Shown here in pieces: positions 60,201-64,000 of a stretch of 64,000 nt of DNA. A program made the translations under genes and the position numbers. The stretch covers positions 558,001-622,000 of the forward strand of contig CACVBU010001358.1 in NCBI GenBank assembly GCA_902728285.1, given 5' to 3'. The stretch's first letter is position 1. Each line of letters starts with the position of its first letter. Under the pieces are notes generated by a model. That model worked only from the letters and a program-made list of their open reading frames with translations, searched no databases and was not told the origin of the DNA. Origin of the DNA: Clytia hemisphaerica. Its lineage: Eukaryota > Cnidaria > Hydrozoa > Leptothecata > Clytiidae.

Positions 60201-63200
60201 TAGGCTTTGCTATTTTGCATCATTGTGCAAAAAATCAGAAAAAAATAACGAGTCAACATTTCAACATTGAGAAAAGCTATATTTGCTTATTTGGTTAATG
60301 GGAATTTCCCCAAAAATACGAAAATCCGTTTTATAAGACGAATAAGAATTTTCCGGGAAAAACCACTTCAGCCATTCTTTAGAGAATCTTGCCCTCCATC
60401 TTTGTACAAAAAATCAGAAAAAAGTAATGACAGGATTTTGCACAAAGTCCAAAAAACACTATTTTTAGGCAGTTTTTGGCCCAAATTTGCCCAAACATAT
60501 TTTTTTTCGAAAATCGGGCTCCGATACATTTTAAGCATTGCCATTTTGCATTATTGTGCAAAAAATTAGAAAAAAATAATGAGTCAACTTTGAGAAAAGC
60601 TATATTTGCTTATTTGGTTAATGGGAATTTCCCCAAAAATACGAAAATCCGTTTTATAAGGCGAATAAGAATTTTCCGGGAAAAACCACTTCAGCCATTC
60701 TTTAGAGAATCTTGCCCTCCATTTTTGTACAAAAAATCAGAAAAAAGTAATGACAGGATTTTGCACAAAGTCCAAAAAACCCTATTTTTAGGTAGTTTTT
60801 GGCCCAAATTTGCCCAAATAAATTTTTTCTCAAAAATCGGGCTTCGTCACGTTCTGGGCATTGCCATTTTGCATCATTGTGCAAAAAATCAGAAAAAACT
60901 AATGAGCCAATCCTGAGAAAAGCTGGTAACAGACGGACGGACGGACGAACGAACGGACGGACATGGGTTAATTTATAGAACCTCCACCGGGGTACCCGGA
61001 GGTAGGTCCAAAAAGATACAAGAATTTTATGAAATAGGCTTATTATAAAAATAATAATCTGATTGTGGGTTGATATCAAAAGCCATGATTACTCTTCAGA
61101 CCTTGTTAAAAAATATATGCAACAGTTTATTTAAAAAACTGGCTAAAAACAATAAAGATAAAATATTTCCAATAAAATTCCTGTTATATACCTGACTGCT
61201 ACCGGCTAACATGAAAGCGCCGCTTGCTTTAACCACCACTTCCACTTCCAGGACGCGGTTTGTATGATTGTAAACGGTGTAATGACATAACATACATTCT
61301 TGCATACGTCCGTAAGGTGGAATCGCTAAGAAAAAGTGTAACAGTTTCAAAGTAAAGAAAATTTGGCGGATTTGGTCAAAATCCGCCCAATTAAGTTCCC
61401 GCCAAATCTAATTTATCCTCCCAAATGTGTGCTTTTTCAGGCTTTAGAGCAATTTTTTTTCTTATTTGATGGCGTTTTTTGGACAACAATGTCCTTCATC
61501 CGCCAAATTAAATTCCCGCCAAAATGTCTTAGGAATGCGTGCTCTGTCCATTGCTTAATCATTTGAAAAAGTACAATTTTCAAATTTCAAATGGATACTG
61601 TTTTTTACAAAGCCCTTAAGATTCTCGTTGTTTTTGATAGTGGAAAGACAAGGTTTTCACATTGAGTTTAAAGTCCGAAGTGAAGCCACTTTGTTCTCAT
61701 CCAGAACGCGCCTAGAACGCGCCGCAATCATGACGACGGATTATATCTAGTGGTTCCTTCGTTTTTGAGGACTGCATTTTTTGAAATCTAGCGATAGATT
61801 TTACTTTCAATTCGGTGTTTATTTAAAAACCACACGCGGGCGTTCTAGATGGGAAATAAGTAGCTTCATTTCCCATCCAGGAGTCTCGAGTCTAGCCCGT
61901 CGGGCCTGGAAGTCAATAGAAAGTCAATGGGTTCACGCTTAAAAGTTAATAATTATCCCAATGAAAATGAACTAACTATACATGCATTGGTAGTGCCCAC
62001 TTGGCATTGAAAGAATGGCCATTATCTTGATGTACCGTCGTTTTGGGTAAGTGCTCTATCTGGACTAAGATTGCATTGCCACCTTTAGCGGAAAAAGACC
62101 AGGTTTTTTAAGAAGAAGACAAGGAAGCACTCCGGATAGTTGAAAAACGAGCCGTGGAAAATTAGCCAGTTTTCTTAGTCAACCCAAGGTATTTTCAGTA
62201 CCTCTAGAAAAAAATCTTTTACGATACTCAGATGGCTATCCCGGGAAAAAAAACATCACAGAAGAGTGAGTGGAATCTTAGTCCGGAAAGTAAAGTCTTG
62301 GCCCGAAACGACGGTAAGAGGGGTTGAGATGATATTTTGATAGATAAGGGTACAACAGGGAAAATTCCATTTTTCAACATAATTCCATCGTACCTCAAAA
62401 TAAAGGCTGAAATTATCCCGACTTTCTATGTCTCTGTGGGAAACTATTTTTCTAAAAGGATCGTATTGTGTCAAAATGGTAGACGGAGTTGTGGAAGCTT
62501 CGACAACAAAAATGCTTACTAGCTTCGACAAAGAAAGGGATGAACTCCACATTGACGTTCGGTAAATTCACTTTCGTTGTCACTACTTTCTTTGAAGATC
62601 TCCTGAAAAAAAGAAAGATAGAAAAGACATAAGACTAGTCGTAATGTATAATAAGCGTTGCAAAACGTTCCAGATCCATCGTTTCGCAAGTTCCAAGCAA
62701 TATAGAGGCTTGAGACAACTTGCTATAAAAACTGTCTGTAAACCCTAACCAGAGACGGCTCAAGAAAGGGGGCGAAAGGCCTGAAAAGAAATTATGTACT
62801 TAAATTTCGCTGAACTTAATTTCGCGGATGGCACTAATTGGTGACAGTATTTTTAGGATTTTTTACTTTTTACTGTCAAACCATTCATTTTGGTTGTTGA
62901 AATATGCATTATTAGCGCCTTTTTGATGCCAGTAAACTTTCAAAAAATATTCATTTGACATTTTATTAGATTTGTTTAGAAATATTTCGCGGATATGGTC
63001 TTTCCAAATTTCCATTGAGGCTTAATTTCGCGGATGACACCCAAATCCGCGAAAATTTAACCCATTAAAGTAATACCTCTTCCAATTGACGAGATATCGT
63101 CCCATTTGTAGTGTTTTATGTGGAAGGTTCATCAAAGATCGATGAGTATCCAAAGGCGCCAATAAACAAGAACATTCACTGGCGATATCGTTTTCCTGTA

Positions 63201-63975
63201 ATTCAACTGGTGGAAACGAAAGAAACAAAAATTTTATATCAATTAAACAGGAAATTATCTTGTACCCAGAACCCCTAAATATTAATTAACCAGGAAACCA
63301 GGACCATTACATTTTGATTTCCTGATGACTATGGTACAACCTTTTGCGAGCGACTTCGAAATCATAAAATTTCTGGCTCGATATTGACGTCTAATAAATA
63401 CTAAAGTAAACCATCCTCTCAAATGTTGATATTACAAAGTATTGCTGTATATTTCTACACGAAGGCTTCTTTGTGGAAGGAAGAATAATTGAGTTTTAAG
63501 CTGAAGGGCTTAGAGGCGTATCTTCAACGCAAAGTGATGCATTATAATGTGCTCCAAATTTCGGCTGACAGAATGGGATCTCGCATTGTCCTTTGTTTTC
63601 GCGTCATTTTTCAAATTAATGTCGATAAATGTTACTTCCAATCCAGCGTTTATAAGAAAAGCACGCAGGCCGCGCAACTTACCTTATCGGGAAAAATTCG
63701 TCGGGGAAAAGTGACGAAATTTTGGCCAAGTGACGAATATTTTTCCCCGACGAAAATTTTCCCCGGCGAAGTTTTCCCCGATAAGGTATGTAGGAAATAA
63801 ATTGCTTCAAATCGTAACCTTCTTTTTTGGGAAGAAAACTTAAACAGTCAGTGAAACAGAAGTAGACTGATTCTATTGGTAGGTCTATCGAGCAAGGGTT
63901 TAAAAGGAGGAGTTGTTACTTACGACCGGCTATCTGTGACGTCAGATTTCCATTTGCTTCTTGAAAATTTTTAGT
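57091..63975 (-). CDS. TRAPPC11: TRAPPC11 C-terminal region (five exons, 5' end outside window)
   Basis: TRAPPC11 is a subunit of the metazoan TRAPPIII tethering complex acting in ER-to-Golgi traffic and autophagy. Exons on the minus strand: 63975-63924, 63206-63077, 62602-62520, 61325-61192, 57261-57091; all GT-AG and phase-consistent. Diagnostic blocks at the C-terminal 'gryzun' region: GRYLVNWKR, VTTKVNLPNVNVEFIPFF, YTVYNHTNRVLEVEVVVKAS, SGAFMLAGSSQVQLRILPHK, MYPLVCGEVLLPQFHVNLP and LPTHAFVK, matching YHLQNKTDLVQEVEIS, DAFMFSGLKQIRLRILPG, FYPLMAGYQQLPSLNINLL and PTSIFVKPQ. Only about 190 codons of roughly 1,100 are in the window; a short last exon is not identified. Confidence 0.9.
57505..61013 (+). 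repeat. ~330-bp-period repeat array in a TRAPPC11 intron
   Basis: It begins gcaacatgctgaatggacct and closes ggtacccggaggtaggtcc, so ggacctacct / aggtaggtcc form inverted ends. Units repeat about every 325-330 bp (near 57709, 58029, 58329, 58648, 59825, 60148, 60478, 60800), each with 'ggcccaaatttgcccaaa', 'aatcgggctccgtcacattt' and 'cttgccctccatctttgtac'. The array ends in (ggac/gaac)n at 60932-60962. Diverged single copies lie at 6.4 and 39.4 kb. Open frames across it are artefacts. Confidence 0.85.
58785..59628. mobile_element. TIR element inserted in the repeat array
   Basis: TIR cggcaggtacaaaatgcata and the inverse (one mismatch), followed by 'taatgcatattgcataatgc'. Perfect 10-bp direct repeats tttgcttatt at 58775-58784 and 59629-59638. 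A 9-10-bp duplication suggests a Mutator-like element. 844 bp, with no transposase recognised. Confidence 0.83.
61192..61325 (-). CDS. TRAPPC11: TRAPPC11 exon (central of the five)
   Basis: Acceptor tttttcttag, donor CAG|GTATAT. It encodes IPPYGRMQECMLCHYTVYNH and VLEVEVVVKASGAFMLAGS. Phase 1 in, phase 0 out. Confidence 0.92.
61326..62519. other. TRAPPC11 intron
   Basis: No gene. 61363-61545 carries inverted 'ccgccaaatct/ggcggattt' phrases of a small element. 61690-61930 has 'cagaacgcgcctagaacgcg' and an inverted 'cgttctagatggg', possibly another. Confidence 0.45.
62520..62602 (-). CDS. TRAPPC11: TRAPPC11 exon
   Basis: Acceptor tttttcag, donor GCTA|GTAAGC. It encodes SSKKVVTTKVNLPNVNVEFI and PFFVEA. 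Phase 2 in, phase 1 out, joining both neighbours in frame. Confidence 0.85.
63077..63206 (-). CDS. TRAPPC11: TRAPPC11 exon
   Basis: Acceptor ttccaccag, donor AGAG|GTATTA. It encodes ELQENDIASECSCLLAPLDT and LQMGRYLVNWKR. Phase 1 in, phase 2 out. Confidence 0.85.
63680..63786. mobile_element. Short TIR element
   Basis: Ends accttatcgggaaaaattcg and the inverse ttttccccgataaggt; the core is made of 'ttttccccgacgaaaa' palindromic phrases. About 107 bp, in a TRAPPC11 intron. Confidence 0.7.
63924..63975 (-). CDS. TRAPPC11: TRAPPC11 exon at right edge
   Basis: Acceptor ttttttgcag, donor GGTC|GTAAGT. It encodes TKNFQEANGNLTSQIAG and one extra base, compatible with the next exon. No strong family match by itself. 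Confidence 0.7.
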
Positions 63976-64000
63976 CTGCAAAAAAAAATCAAGAAAGTCT

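Noticed and set aside
57929..60916. Repeated 60-146-codon frames (KKSEKSNDRILHKVQKTLF type)
   Set aside because: The same frame recurs in every unit of the repeat array, with stops at unit borders and no family match.

Overview
This is eukaryotic, intron-rich, AT-rich DNA from an animal. The gene content (an UNC80-type NALCN-channel subunit, an arylamine N-acetyltransferase, the TRAPPC11 C-terminus) and GT-AG introns of a few hundred bases to 9 kb say metazoan. The repeat content (CR1-like LINE, a Penelope GIY-YIG remnant, a tRNA-derived SINE of a type I associate with cnidarians, many MITEs and fold-back elements) fits an invertebrate. A cnidarian is my best guess, held with low to moderate confidence. 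There are no bacterial operons, ribosome binding sites or CRISPR arrays.

Layout. (1) Positions 306-35673, minus strand: 32 exons of an UNC80 homologue, 5' end near 35.7 kb. The gene runs off the left edge before its C-terminus. Internal exon junctions join in phase, with one ambiguous donor (exon 9) and an uncertain first exon. Exon 3 (33564-34968) carries an in-frame TGA and a separate one-base frame change. (2) UNC80 introns are filled with mobile DNA: a broken CR1-like LINE (7.3-11.9 kb) with a hAT-like MITE inside it, a possible nested TATA-driven small gene (12.2-13.0 kb), nested TA-flanked elements (18.3-20.0 and 20.4-21.0 kb), a 3-kb fold-back element with 9-bp target duplications (21.2-24.2 kb), and a (CGAA)n microsatellite (26.8-27.0 kb). 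(3) Positions 35.7-38.1 kb: intergenic, with a Penelope-like remnant. (4) Positions 38149-38982, minus: an intact, uninterrupted arylamine N-acetyltransferase. (5) Positions 39.4-56 kb: a repeat-dense intergenic block with four more long-inverted-repeat elements (39.9-42.2, 43.9-44.7, 45.1-46.0, 50.06-52.3 kb), two LINE remnants, a degenerate tRNA-Met-like sequence, a minisatellite and a possible first coding exon on the plus strand. (6) Positions 57091-63975, minus: five exons of the TRAPPC11 C-terminal region. One intron holds a ~330-bp-period repeat array with a TIR element inserted in it. The 5' part of the gene lies beyond the right edge, and the last short exon is not identified.

The three protein genes have no evident shared pathway: UNC80 is a scaffold of the NALCN sodium-leak channel, NAT is a cytosolic acetyl-CoA-dependent conjugating enzyme, and TRAPPC11 is a vesicle-tethering subunit. 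The most unusual feature is the concentration of fold-back elements whose arms are built of tandem minisatellites; two of them share a related 30-bp unit.
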